Source: a bacterium
GTDB lineage: Bacteria > Planctomycetota > Planctomycetia > Planctomycetales > Planctomycetaceae
DNA: 40,403 nt
NCBI GenBank assembly: GCA_016124895.1
Contig: WGMU01000035.1
Coordinates: forward strand, 1-40,403
Direction: 5' to 3'
The notes beneath the pieces are model-generated. The model did no database searches and was not told the DNA's origin. It was given only the letters and a program-made list of their open reading frames with translations. Both the position numbers and the translations under genes were made by a program. Positions 9,575 through 17,796 of the stretch are shown here, one piece after another; position 1 is the stretch's first letter; each line of letters starts with the position of its first letter.

Positions 9575-10225
9575 TCAGCGCGGCGTCGCTGGCGTTGCTT
9601 GTTCGCTGCGGCCGATGCCGGTGTGAATCGTGGACTCGGTGATGACCTTATCCATGAAGATGTCGTGTGACTGCATCGGTATCTCTGCGAACATCTGGCA
9701 GTCGAAGGCCAGGGCAACCAGCGGGCAGTCCAGGCGGGCGTGTTCGAGCAGTTTGTCGTAGTAGCCCTTGCCGTGTCCGGTGCGGCCGCCGCGTTCGTCG
9801 AATGCGACGCCGGGGACCATGATCAGGTCGATCTCTTCCGGCTGGACGACCTTCTCCGCCAGGCGACGCAACTCGGCTTTCGGTTCCAGGATCGAGTACA
9901 TCCCAAGTTCCAGCTCGTCCATCGACTCCAGCAGGAACAGTTCGAGTTCTCCGTCGTCGTTGCACCAGGGAACGATGACGCGTTTGCCAGTGGCGAGTGC
10001 TTCGGGCAGAGCGAATCGCGTGCGGACTTCGGCTCGAACGTCGACGTAAAACATGACGGTGCGGGCCTGCTGAAACTCAGGTAGCTCCATGAACCTGCGG
10101 ACGATCGTCTCACTGAGCCCGTCCTTGTTGTCCTGATTGCGGCGGTTTTCGTGCGCCTGCTTGCGGATAAACTGCTTGAGTTCGCCCGGATCCATTGCCG
10201 ATTCGGTCGCTGTCTGGGTCGTCAT
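9575..10225 (-). CDS. 5-formyltetrahydrofolate cyclo-ligase
   Basis: This 216-aa enzyme converts 5-formyl-THF plus ATP to 5,10-methenyl-THF in one-carbon metabolism. The family signature is clear: VPGVAFDERGGRTGHGKGYY, the phosphate and folate binding loop, followed by a C-terminal strand and the terminal VITE segment. The N-terminal basic helix (KQFIRKQAHENRRNQ) contributes to ATP binding in this family. The start at 10225 is decided by a strong ribosome site, GGAGGT, six bases before the ATG; the frame is open to 10255 but the extra residues have no support. It is convergent with trpS, with about 235 bp between them that hold no clear gene. Confidence 0.92.
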   Translation of the reverse strand: MTTQTATESAMDPGELKQFIRKQAHENRRNQDNKDGLSETIVRRFMELPEFQQARTVMFYVDVRAEVRTRFALPEALATGKRVIVPWCNDDGELELFLLESMDELELGMYSILEPKAELRRLAEKVVQPEEIDLIMVPGVAFDERGGRTGHGKGYYDKLLEHARLDCPLVALAFDCQMFAEIPMQSHDIFMDKVITESTIHTGIGRSEQATPATPR

Positions 10226-10353
10226 TGTTACCTCCGTGACGAGTGATTCTGGCACCGACGGCGACGATAGCGATGCTCGATCGGCTTTTCAAACTGTGCT
10301 GTCCTCTCGTCTCCATGCTCAGCGGCGAGCAAACTTGCAGACGAACTACGGCA

Positions 10354-10393
10354 GAATAATCCGGGAACAGGATGATGCCTGTCTGGATCATTC
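10354..10393 (+). other. Imperfect hairpin in an intergenic space
   Basis: GAATAATCC (10354-10362) faces GGATCATTC (10385-10393) with one mismatch, and inside them ACAGG (10367-10371) pairs with CCTGT (10378-10382). It lies in the divergent space between the cyclo-ligase and the TIM-barrel gene and could be a regulatory site. Weak evidence. Confidence 0.3.
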
Positions 10394-10578
10394 TTCCCTG
10401 AATTAATCTGCCAATCCTTCACGCTTGCTGAAGTGAGTCATCTCCTGCCCTGCCTCAACGACTTTGATTGCGAACACCGGTCAGCACCAACGTCGTCGTC
10501 AAAGCGTGGGAGCCAGCGCTGCAAGCCGGTAATCTGTCGCGACATTCGCCCTTACAAATCTTCAAACTGGCTCGAATC

Positions 10579-11370
10579 ATGCCCGAACTGAAACTGGCCG
10601 TGGCGACTCGCCACTTCAACCTTCCGCTGAAGCGGGTGCTCGACACCGCTGCCGAGATCGGGGCGCGCGGGCTGCAGTTTGACGTCCGCAACGAACTGAA
10701 GCCGAGCGAACTGTCCGAAACCGGTCGGCGACAGTTTCGGCACCGATTGCAGGAACAGCTTCTGACGCTGGCGTCGTTCGAGTACCCGACACGGCGCAGC
10801 TTCAGCGACGAAGATGCGCTCGATGCTCGCATTGCTGGTCTGAAAGCGGCGCTCGAATTCGCGTTTTCGATGGGGGTGACAGTGGTCTGTGGTCGGATCG
10901 GCCGCATTCCGGAAGACGCCGACGCGCCGAAGTACAAGCTGCTTTGCGACGTGCTTAACGACATTGCCCGGCACTCGAACCGTGTCGGCGCGACGTTTGC
11001 TATCACGCCGGGCGTTGATTCGCTCGACATGCTCAAGCGTTTGCTGGACGACGTGATCGAAGGCCCGATCGGCATCAACCTCGACCCGGCCGGTCTGGTG
11101 ATGAGCGAGAACGATCCGGTCGAGGTCTATCGCGCGCTGTATGACAAGGTGCTCTCGGTCACGCTACGCGATGGTCTGCGCGACATCGACGGCCAGGGGA
11201 TCGAAGTTCCGGTCGGTCGCGGCGAGGTCGTGTGGGACGAACTGCTCGCCCTGCTCGACGAAGGCAACTTCAACGGCTGGCTGGTCGCCACGCGAACAAC
11301 CGGCGACGACCGCATCGCCGACATGGCGCGTGCGATCCGCTTTGTCCGCAACCTGCAGGCTGGGCAGTGA
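10579..11370 (+). CDS. Sugar phosphate isomerase/epimerase-like TIM-barrel protein
   Basis: This 263-aa protein has the AP-endonuclease-2/xylose-isomerase-like TIM-barrel layout: LAVATRHF strand 1, ARGLQFDVRNEL strand 2, a long middle with VTVVCGRIGRIP, then INLDPAGLVM and a final VPVGRGEVVWDELLALL, which is the family's typical late-barrel metal region. The metal ligands are not all obvious, and the substrate is unknown. In Planctomycetes such proteins are often linked to the use of sugars or sugar acids. I chose ATG 10579 because the barrel starts right after it; the frame is open to 10468 but upstream residues are not family-like. The gene stands alone. A small ACGCAC/GTGCGT hairpin (11371-11391) follows its stop. 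Confidence 0.8.
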   Translation: MPELKLAVATRHFNLPLKRVLDTAAEIGARGLQFDVRNELKPSELSETGRRQFRHRLQEQLLTLASFEYPTRRSFSDEDALDARIAGLKAALEFAFSMGVTVVCGRIGRIPEDADAPKYKLLCDVLNDIARHSNRVGATFAITPGVDSLDMLKRLLDDVIEGPIGINLDPAGLVMSENDPVEVYRALYDKVLSVTLRDGLRDIDGQGIEVPVGRGEVVWDELLALLDEGNFNGWLVATRTTGDDRIADMARAIRFVRNLQAGQ

Positions 11371-11576
11371 ACGCACGACTGCAGAGTGCGTCCTGACGTC
11401 CCATTCGTTCGACCGGTCCTGCTGGCAGCTTGCTGAATCGGCGTGTTCCGGGTGTGATGTCAGCGGAGCTTTAGAAAAGACTGTCAGTGACGCTGTCAGC
11501 CGACGATTGCAGACGCAGTGTTTTGCCGCGAGCGGCGTCGAAATGGCAGTGATCGGTATGATCGAGGGAGCCTGTA

Positions 11577-12554
11577 ATGAATGTTATCGCAAGTGTGTGG
11601 TCAACTCTGTTTTTTGTCTGTGGACCTGGGCAATGTGCTGATCTGGAGCCAGTGCGGATCGCAGTGCCGGTTAATGGCCACATTCACCCGGCGATCTGTG
11701 TCAGTCATCAGGGGACGATCGTCGTGACATACGGACGGGTGAACCACCACGATCTGCGGATCACTCGGTCGACCGACGGTGGGAAGTTGTGGGCCGAGCC
11801 CGTTCCGTTTGAGCATACGATCGAGAAGACGTATTACCCCGGTTCACTGACGACGCTCGCCGACGGGCGGCTTGTTCATGCCTGGAACCGCTGGGACACG
11901 GACGTCACCGAGAAAGAACCGCGGTCGGTGCTGTATTCGATTTCAAAGGACGACGGTGTTACGTGGAGTGCCCCTCAGCCCCTGCCGCGCGACCCAGCCG
12001 TCCGCAGCATCATTCGACACCCGTTCGTTGAGCTGGCTCCGAACAGATGGTTGTTCTCGCTGAGCGACCGGACGTTTGTCATTGATCCACCAACCGGAAA
12101 GGCGACAGATTTCGGTGACGGACGCGTTCACGGGCTCGTCCCGATCGTGCGCACGCCGAAAGGGACGTTCGTCAGCGGTGCCGGGCTGCGATCGACGGAC
12201 GGTGGTCAGACATGGGCGGAGATCGACGAGTTTCCGAACCTCAAAGAACAGGGCTGGCGTCACGAGATGGTGTGCCTGTCGAATGGTCTGCTGCTGGCCT
12301 CCGAGATTCTCGGTCCTGGGTTCGGCGGCGAGCGAATCCGCTATCGGATCTCGCGGGATGACGGCGTCACCTGGAGCGACCACTTCGAGTATCACAATCC
12401 GGGCCGCCCAATCGTCGGCCGGGCCTGTCCGCGAACGGTGCAGCTCGACGACCAGAACATCGGCGTCGTCTTCTACGACCAGAGTCCGGATCAGCCCGGC
12501 GGATCGGGAGTTTTCTTTCTGCGGATTCCGATGACGAGCCTCGCCGCAAAGTAG
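11577..12554 (+). CDS. Secreted BNR/Asp-box repeat protein, sialidase-like fold
   Basis: This 325-aa protein begins with a short hydrophobic signal-like segment (MNVIASVWSTLFFVCGPG). Four Asp boxes mark a six-bladed propeller of the exo-alpha-sialidase/BNR type: STDGGKLW (65-72), SKDDGVTW (123-130), STDGGQTW (206-213) and SRDDGVTW (259-266). An arginine-rich active site cannot be assigned with certainty, so sialidase activity itself is unproven; Planctomycetes carry many such proteins that probably act on polysaccharides. GGAG lies at a reasonable distance before the ATG. It is convergent with the ThuA gene, 54 bp apart. Confidence 0.82.
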   Translation: MNVIASVWSTLFFVCGPGQCADLEPVRIAVPVNGHIHPAICVSHQGTIVVTYGRVNHHDLRITRSTDGGKLWAEPVPFEHTIEKTYYPGSLTTLADGRLVHAWNRWDTDVTEKEPRSVLYSISKDDGVTWSAPQPLPRDPAVRSIIRHPFVELAPNRWLFSLSDRTFVIDPPTGKATDFGDGRVHGLVPIVRTPKGTFVSGAGLRSTDGGQTWAEIDEFPNLKEQGWRHEMVCLSNGLLLASEILGPGFGGERIRYRISRDDGVTWSDHFEYHNPGRPIVGRACPRTVQLDDQNIGVVFYDQSPDQPGGSGVFFLRIPMTSLAAK

Positions 12555-12608
12555 TCACCGGCGAGGTCACATGACTCGTCAGTCGTCTGTACTGAGGACT
12601 GGTCGCGC

Positions 12609-13622
12609 TTACCGCAGGTTGTGCGCCGACGGCTTGACGCCTTTCGTGTAGCTGCCGAAGCCGTAAAATGACGGTTTGAATTCGCCGACAATGTCGACGT
12701 TGGCTCGTTCCGGGACGTCCATTTTCAGGCCCCAGTAGCAGGCGTTGATCAGCAGGCGGCGGAGGTCTTCGCATTCGAGGTCGACCGACGCACCCATCGT
12801 CGTGTTGACGACGCGTGAGACGTTGCCGGTCTCACCCTGGTACATTCGCGTCCAGACGAGCGGCATCATCGGGTTGTTCTTCGGACCTTCGACAGGCGGG
12901 TCGGTTGGCTTCATTCCAGCGAGCACGGCGCCGCGCATTAGAATCTGATCGTCGTCGCGCAGGTGCTTGATGCCGTAAACGTCGGTCAGGCCGAAGACGT
13001 CTTTCACGCCGCGCAGGATCGGATGGTCGGCGAATTCCGGGTTGATAACTCCGCGCGTGGCTTCGTGCTTGTGGCTGCCGTGATGGCTGATCCAGGTATC
13101 GCCCAGCACGGCCTGCCCCCACCCGCCCGGTGGATCATTGCTTCGCCAGGACCATTTGGCATAAGTCGCGTCGCCGGGGATGTTGAACGCGTGCGTTGCG
13201 GTCCGCAGACCGAGGATTGGTTTGCCGGAATTCGTAAAGTCGACGATCGGCTTCATCTGCTCGTCCGGCAGGTTCCGGAACCGCAGGAAGACGACCATCA
13301 TGTCGGCGTCGTTGAGGACTTCCGTGCCAGGTATGTTGGTCTGAAAGTCGGGTTTGATTTCGCCGGACTGTGGATCGATCGCGAAGAGGACCGTGCATTT
13401 GAAGCCGTGGTGCTGAGAGAGAATTTTCGCAAGCTGCGGACAGGCTTCCTCAGAGCGGTATTCATCGTCGCCGCTCACAAAGACAATGTGCCTGCCCTTG
13501 CCGGGGCCTTCGCCGCCTTCGTACGTGACCCACTGCTGCTCGGCGCGGACGGGGGCGGCTCCGCAGGTCACGATCAGAGCGACCAAAGAAAGCATCGGGT
13601 ACGAGAGTCGGCAGTGCGGCAT
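12609..13622 (-). CDS. Secreted ThuA-domain protein
   Basis: This 337-aa protein has a Sec signal (LSLVALIVTCGAAPVRAEQQ) followed by a ThuA-like, class I glutamine-amidotransferase-like fold. Recognisable parts are the first strand HIVFVSGDDEYRSEE, the block DMMVVFLRFRNLPDEQM, then KPILGLRTATHAF in the nucleophile-elbow position, where the usual Cys/Ser is replaced by Thr. The domain is linked to trehalose or other sugar use in alphaproteobacteria and is greatly expanded in Planctomycetes, but the reaction is not settled. ATG 13622 is supported by GGAG eight bases upstream; the longer frame to 13700 would bury the signal peptide. It is divergent from the metallophosphoesterase. Confidence 0.85.
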   Translation of the reverse strand: MPHCRLSYPMLSLVALIVTCGAAPVRAEQQWVTYEGGEGPGKGRHIVFVSGDDEYRSEEACPQLAKILSQHHGFKCTVLFAIDPQSGEIKPDFQTNIPGTEVLNDADMMVVFLRFRNLPDEQMKPIVDFTNSGKPILGLRTATHAFNIPGDATYAKWSWRSNDPPGGWGQAVLGDTWISHHGSHKHEATRGVINPEFADHPILRGVKDVFGLTDVYGIKHLRDDDQILMRGAVLAGMKPTDPPVEGPKNNPMMPLVWTRMYQGETGNVSRVVNTTMGASVDLECEDLRRLLINACYWGLKMDVPERANVDIVGEFKPSFYGFGSYTKGVKPSAHNLR

Positions 13623-13914
13623 TGGTGAATCTCCGGGAAGTTTGGGTCGGGCGTGCCGGCCGATCTGGCCATGATCAATTCGGGAAGTTGTCTCGGGCAC
13701 GTTTCTGAGTTCGACGGATGGCTTGCCGTCGATGCGTCATCGTAGATGAATCTCCGGCTGCGACGCACTCGTGCGCAATTGATTGTGAGCGTCGCCGATT
13801 GCGTCTGGCAGGTTAATCCGGCCGCGACTATACCTCGCGACCGCTCGCGGCGAGGCCGTTTCGACGAACGAACGGATTCCTGATTCGTCTGACCGCTCAC
13901 GAGTCTGCATCTCG

Positions 13915-15090
13915 ATGATTCTGCTTCACCTCTGCTGGCTGCTGATCCTGTCGATCGGAAACACGGAACTCCTCGTGACGTTGATCAACCGGACGCACGC
14001 TGCGCCGGTGCATGAGCGGTTGCTCAAACCGATCCGGCATCTCCACGATGTGCTGATCCCACTTGTGCCGCTGTGGATTCTGGTCGTCGTCGGCTTTTTC
14101 TCGCCGGGCGTCTTTGTCCACGAAATGTCGCCCCGCGAGGCCTGGAGTCAGCTCAAAGGCCCGGTCCCGTACTTCTTCGGGTTGTGCCTGATCGGGTTTG
14201 CGGGGTTTCTGTGGTCAGTTGCCCGTTACTGGCTGCGGCGGGAACCACGACAACAGATTGGATTTCGGTCGGAGACTGTCGACGTTGCGGCTGAGACCGG
14301 TGTTTCTCTGGCTGGACACGGGACCTACCGCAGTCTGCTGCGCGTGCCGTTCAACGAGTGCTTCACTGTCGAGTGGACCGAACGCGAACTGCGGCTGCCG
14401 AGGCTGCCGCGCGAATGGGACGGTCTGACGCTGCTGCACCTGAGCGACTGGCACTTCACGGGGACTCCTGACCTGCCGTTTTACAAAGCGATCTGTGAGC
14501 GTGCCGCGAAGCTCGATTTCGACATTGCGGTCTTTACCGGCGATCTGATCGACGACGAAGCCTGTCTCGCCTGGGTGCTGCCAACACTGGGAACGATCAA
14601 CGCTCCGCTCGGGCAGTACTTCATTCTCGGCAATCACGACTGGTATCACGTCGTACCGACGATCCGGCAGGAGCTGACCTCCGCCGGGTGGCGCGATCTT
14701 TCCGGACAGATCCAGGTGCTCGACACCGCAGGAAAGAAGCTCGCCCTGGGCGGTGACGAGCGGCCGTGGATCGGGAAGCCACCGAACTTCAACGCGGCTC
14801 CGACTGACGCGTTCCGGATGCTGCTGAGCCATACGCCCGACAATCTGACCTGGGCTCGGCGTCAGGGCGTCGATCTGATGCTCGCCGGGCATAACCACGG
14901 CGGCCAGGTTTCACTGCCGGGAATCGGTCCCGTTTACGCCCCGAGTCTGCATGGGACGCGTTTCGCAGGCGGACTCTACTGGTCGGACCCGACGCTGCTG
15001 TGTGTGAGCCGAGGTCTCGGTGGTCGACACCCACTGCGGATCGGCGCCCGGCCGGAGGTCTGCCGGATCGTGCTGAGAGCTGCGGGTTGA
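13915..15090 (+). CDS. Membrane-anchored metallophosphoesterase
   Basis: This 391-aa protein has three hydrophobic segments near the N-terminus (about 1-22, 47-65 and 85-105) followed by a calcineurin-like phosphoesterase domain. All metal motifs are present: D178 and H180 in LSDWH, G209-D210 in FTGDLIDDE, G239-N240-H241-D242 in LGNHDW, H306 in LSHTPD, and H326/H328 in AGHNHGG. It resembles YkuE/YaeI-type phosphoesterases acting on lipid or lipid-linked phosphates at the membrane, though the substrate is not visible. No clear ribosome site precedes the ATG, so an inner start is possible, but the membrane segments fit the longer form. Confidence 0.9.
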   Translation: MILLHLCWLLILSIGNTELLVTLINRTHAAPVHERLLKPIRHLHDVLIPLVPLWILVVVGFFSPGVFVHEMSPREAWSQLKGPVPYFFGLCLIGFAGFLWSVARYWLRREPRQQIGFRSETVDVAAETGVSLAGHGTYRSLLRVPFNECFTVEWTERELRLPRLPREWDGLTLLHLSDWHFTGTPDLPFYKAICERAAKLDFDIAVFTGDLIDDEACLAWVLPTLGTINAPLGQYFILGNHDWYHVVPTIRQELTSAGWRDLSGQIQVLDTAGKKLALGGDERPWIGKPPNFNAAPTDAFRMLLSHTPDNLTWARRQGVDLMLAGHNHGGQVSLPGIGPVYAPSLHGTRFAGGLYWSDPTLLCVSRGLGGRHPLRIGARPEVCRIVLRAAG

Positions 15091-15298
15091 ACGCTCAACG
15101 CTGGTCGTTTACGGCTATCGCCTGCTTCCTTCAGCCTGCTCCCGACTGCCCTTCCACACGAATCCCTCTTCTGAAGATCGCTGCGTCCTGTTATCACCCG
15201 GCTCTGGAAACGCTGGATCGTCAAGGATGACTGTCTGCACGTTCCGATATCGCGTTGAAATCGCCCGTCACACGCCTCAAGGATGAGGAGCCGTTGCG

Positions 15299-15457
15299 AT
15301 GGCCCGTCGCTCGATTTTCGTAGCCCTGCTGATGACAGCAGCCAGTGGCTGCAGCTTTGGTCGCGTTGCACTTTCGTTGAATCGCGAACATGCGGTGCCT
15401 TTTCCCGAAGTGACAATGCTTCCTGACCAGTGGGAGCCGGGAACCGCCGGCGAGTGA
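15299..15457 (+). CDS. Small lipoprotein (52 aa)
   Basis: A short gene, MARRSIFVALLMTAASGCSF onward, ends EPGTAGE. It has a basic start, a hydrophobic run and a lipobox TAASGC with Cys18, so it is probably a lipid-anchored envelope peptide. GGATGAGGAG sits about 8 nt before the ATG. I know of no function. A second small lipoprotein gene (15636-15959) follows about 180 bp downstream in the same direction, so the two may work together or share a transcript. Confidence 0.6.
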   Translation: MARRSIFVALLMTAASGCSFGRVALSLNREHAVPFPEVTMLPDQWEPGTAGE

Positions 15458-15635
15458 CTCGCTGCCGGGGAATTCGCTCAAGCCCGTTACGGCAGGGCGT
15501 CGACCTTACCGCCGAGACCGGATTGCTCAGGAAATTCCACAGGCCAGCCGGGTTGGACGTGATCAGATTTTCGCGCAACAGAAACCGCGGGCGGGTCAGC
15601 AGTCAGCGCCCGAGACTGAACGGATTCTCGAAATC

Positions 15636-15959
15636 ATGCTGCAGCGCTGCTCTCTGACTATTTTCGCTTTGTGTCTTGCCGTGACTGCCGGTTGCCGCAC
15701 GCCGATGAACACGGCGTCGCGATACAGCGAACCCGCTCCGACGCAAGTGCTGCCGGTCAGCCAACCGTCCGAACGGGTCGACGTGGTCCCAGCTGTCGAA
15801 CAGACCGCAGGCGAAACAGACACAACGTCGACAGCCGAACGGCTCTGGAATCGAATTCGTCCGGCCCGTCGCATCTCATTGCCACGAACAGACTTCTGGC
15901 AGAACGATGATGCCGGAAAAGTGCTCGAACCCGTTGACGATTTCGACACCGGCTTCTGA
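15636..15959 (+). CDS. Small lipoprotein (107 aa)
   Basis: The N-terminus MLQRCSLTIFALCLAVTAGC is a lipoprotein signal with lipobox VTAGC. The rest is a low-complexity, Pro/Thr/Glu-rich linker followed by a short conserved-looking C-terminal block with WNRIRPARRISLPRTDFW and an acidic end. There is no catalytic domain. It follows another small lipoprotein gene and precedes the ribosome hibernation factor by about 300 bp. No strong ribosome site is visible before this ATG. It is probably an envelope protein of unknown role. Confidence 0.65.
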   Translation: MLQRCSLTIFALCLAVTAGCRTPMNTASRYSEPAPTQVLPVSQPSERVDVVPAVEQTAGETDTTSTAERLWNRIRPARRISLPRTDFWQNDDAGKVLEPVDDFDTGF

Positions 15960-16256
15960 GAAGACACTCGCTCCACCAGGTCGGGTTTCTCCCGCACGCC
16001 GCAACGCTTCTCCCTCAAGCATCACTCGCATTCCGCATTTCCTGCCGTTGTGGACTGTGAGTGCGACAGTTTACGCGTTGTGGCGTCAATGCACTTTTCC
16101 ACTCTCGCCTGAATGCTCACCGGCAACTGGCGGACCAGGAACGGCGAAACTAGACTTCCGGACTTCGTGCGAAATCAACGCAGTAAAGGCCACCAGAGCG
16201 ACTCGCAGGACGTGATTTTGCCTCGGATGACGACCAGCCTCAGGAGTGAGAACCTC

Positions 16257-16580
16257 GTGGAAATCAAAGTGAACAGCCGGCACGGTTCTGTACGGCCGGA
16301 AGTGGAAGAGCATATCCGGGAAAAGTCTGAGAAAATTCTGACCTACTTCGAGCGAGTGACGCAGATCGAAGTGGTCGTCGATTTTGAACACGAAAAGGCC
16401 AGGGTCGAAATCCTTGTTGACGCCGAGCATCGTCACGATTTCGTGGCCAGCGATGAGCATGAGGAAGTGGCGGTCGCCTTCGATTCCGCCCTGCACAAGA
16501 TCGAGCACCAGATTCGGAAGTACAAAGACAAGGTGCAGAACCATCGTCGCGATACCCCAATGGCTGGGCCGACCGAATAA
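16257..16580 (+). CDS. hpf: Ribosome hibernation promoting factor (HPF/RaiA family)
   Basis: This 107-aa protein binds the small ribosomal subunit in stationary phase and blocks mRNA and tRNA access. It has the family pattern VEIKVNSRHGSVRPEVEEHI, a central amphipathic strand IEVVVDFEHEKARVEILVDA, and helix 2 with ALHKIEHQIRKYKDKVQNHR, rich in basic residues that contact rRNA. It is the short form, lacking the long-form dimerisation tail. I prefer GTG 16257, with AGGAG ten bases upstream and homology starting there; ATG 16227 would add ten residues. It is monocistronic as far as can be seen. Confidence 0.88.
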   Translation: MEIKVNSRHGSVRPEVEEHIREKSEKILTYFERVTQIEVVVDFEHEKARVEILVDAEHRHDFVASDEHEEVAVAFDSALHKIEHQIRKYKDKVQNHRRDTPMAGPTE

Positions 16581-16872
16581 CGCAGAGCATCTCTCGCTGT
16601 CCGATCGCCGTCAGCGCCGCGATTCGAGCGAGTACCAGCCGAGTCGGCTTTTGACGCGACCCTGGGGCTCGTTGGAGTTGATCGCCAGTTCGATCACCTG
16701 GGCAGCTAACTCGCCGTGCGAGGGCATCCGACGTCCCGACTTCGTTCAACGCGAATTTCGCTGCATTCGGCCGATTAATGATACGCGAATGCAAGCGGCT
16801 CCAGCGCTGGGACTTGCAAACGGGAGGGTCACTGGTAGGTTCGAGGCATCGTCCTGATCCGAGGAGCCTGTC

Positions 16873-17490
16873 GTGAATTACTCTCTGTGGTCGTCGTGGG
16901 TGGTCGTCTTTGCGGCTGTTTCCGTGACCGCTGCCGCAGCGGTCACGGACTTCAAATGCCGACGGATTCCGAACGTTCTGACAATCACCGCGTTTGCTCT
17001 GGGCCTGCTGTTCCGGATCGGTACCGGCGGGCTGGTTGGGTTTCTGGATGCTGGTCTGGCCTTCGCCGTTGGATTTGGAACTCTCTTCGTGCTCTGGGTT
17101 TCCGGCGGCGGTGGAGCGGGCGACGTCAAACTGATGGGAGCCCTGTCAGTGTGGATCGGCTTTTCGCTGACGTTGTCCGTGCTGGTGCTTTCCGTTGTGC
17201 TTGTCGGGTTGCTGACTGCAGCCGCACCGCTGTTTTCGAAACGGTCGACCGTCGTGGCTTCGACGGTCCGTCCAGGTGACCTCGCCACTGCTGGATACTC
17301 GCCCGGCAGTGAGCCGTCAGTTGAGGGCGACGATGCGATAACTGCGACAACAACGAATCCGGAAATGAGTTCTCCTCAGCAGCCGAATTCGCGACAGCGA
17401 GTCACTGTCGCGTTCGCAATTCCGCTGGCACTGGCAACGTGGATCGTGCTGGGGCTTGACATTGCAGGCATCCCGCTGCGACTGACCTGA
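16873..17490 (+). CDS. Prepilin peptidase (A24 family, TadV/CpaA type)
   Basis: This 205-aa inner-membrane aspartic peptidase cleaves prepilin leader peptides. The two catalytic aspartates are visible: D26 in VTDFKCRRIPN and D84 in GGGGAGDVKLMGA, both in the expected motif context. Membrane segments fill residues 8-25, 35-55, 60-78 and 92-115, with a last one near 180-198. An unusual soluble Ser/Thr-rich stretch (about 125-175) sits before the last helix. It lacks the N-terminal methylase domain of PilD, as TadV/CpaA proteins do. The start is GTG with GAGGAG upstream. No pilus genes lie next to it. Confidence 0.88.
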   Translation: MNYSLWSSWVVVFAAVSVTAAAAVTDFKCRRIPNVLTITAFALGLLFRIGTGGLVGFLDAGLAFAVGFGTLFVLWVSGGGGAGDVKLMGALSVWIGFSLTLSVLVLSVVLVGLLTAAAPLFSKRSTVVASTVRPGDLATAGYSPGSEPSVEGDDAITATTTNPEMSSPQQPNSRQRVTVAFAIPLALATWIVLGLDIAGIPLRLT

Positions 17491-17796
17491 CGGAGCTGAG
17501 GAGCTGGCAGGAAACTGCCGTGAGAATTGTGGCACGCCCTCAGTCCGGAGCTGAAACGCACAATCGAGACTCAGAACGGCTGACCGACTGCCAGTCGACC
17601 GGCCGAATGCCTGGCCTACCTGATGCTGATTTGAAACGGCAGTTTTGTCGGCGTGACGAGCGATCTGGACGGCACCGGTCGCGCTGTGCGATCCTTCTGG
17701 CCGTCGACGCGTCACTGCCGGTCGTCGACCTTTCTCGCGAGGGCCTCGAATGGTGCTCTCGCGGCTCAATTTCCGAAGCGTGACGGGAGTTCCGGA
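17491..17796. other. Intergenic region, no gene seen
   Basis: About 300 bases between the prepilin peptidase and the secreted coiled-coil protein. The frame of the downstream gene is open back to 17653, but those residues precede the signal peptide and are not convincing. No hairpin or clear promoter was found. Confidence 0.35.
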
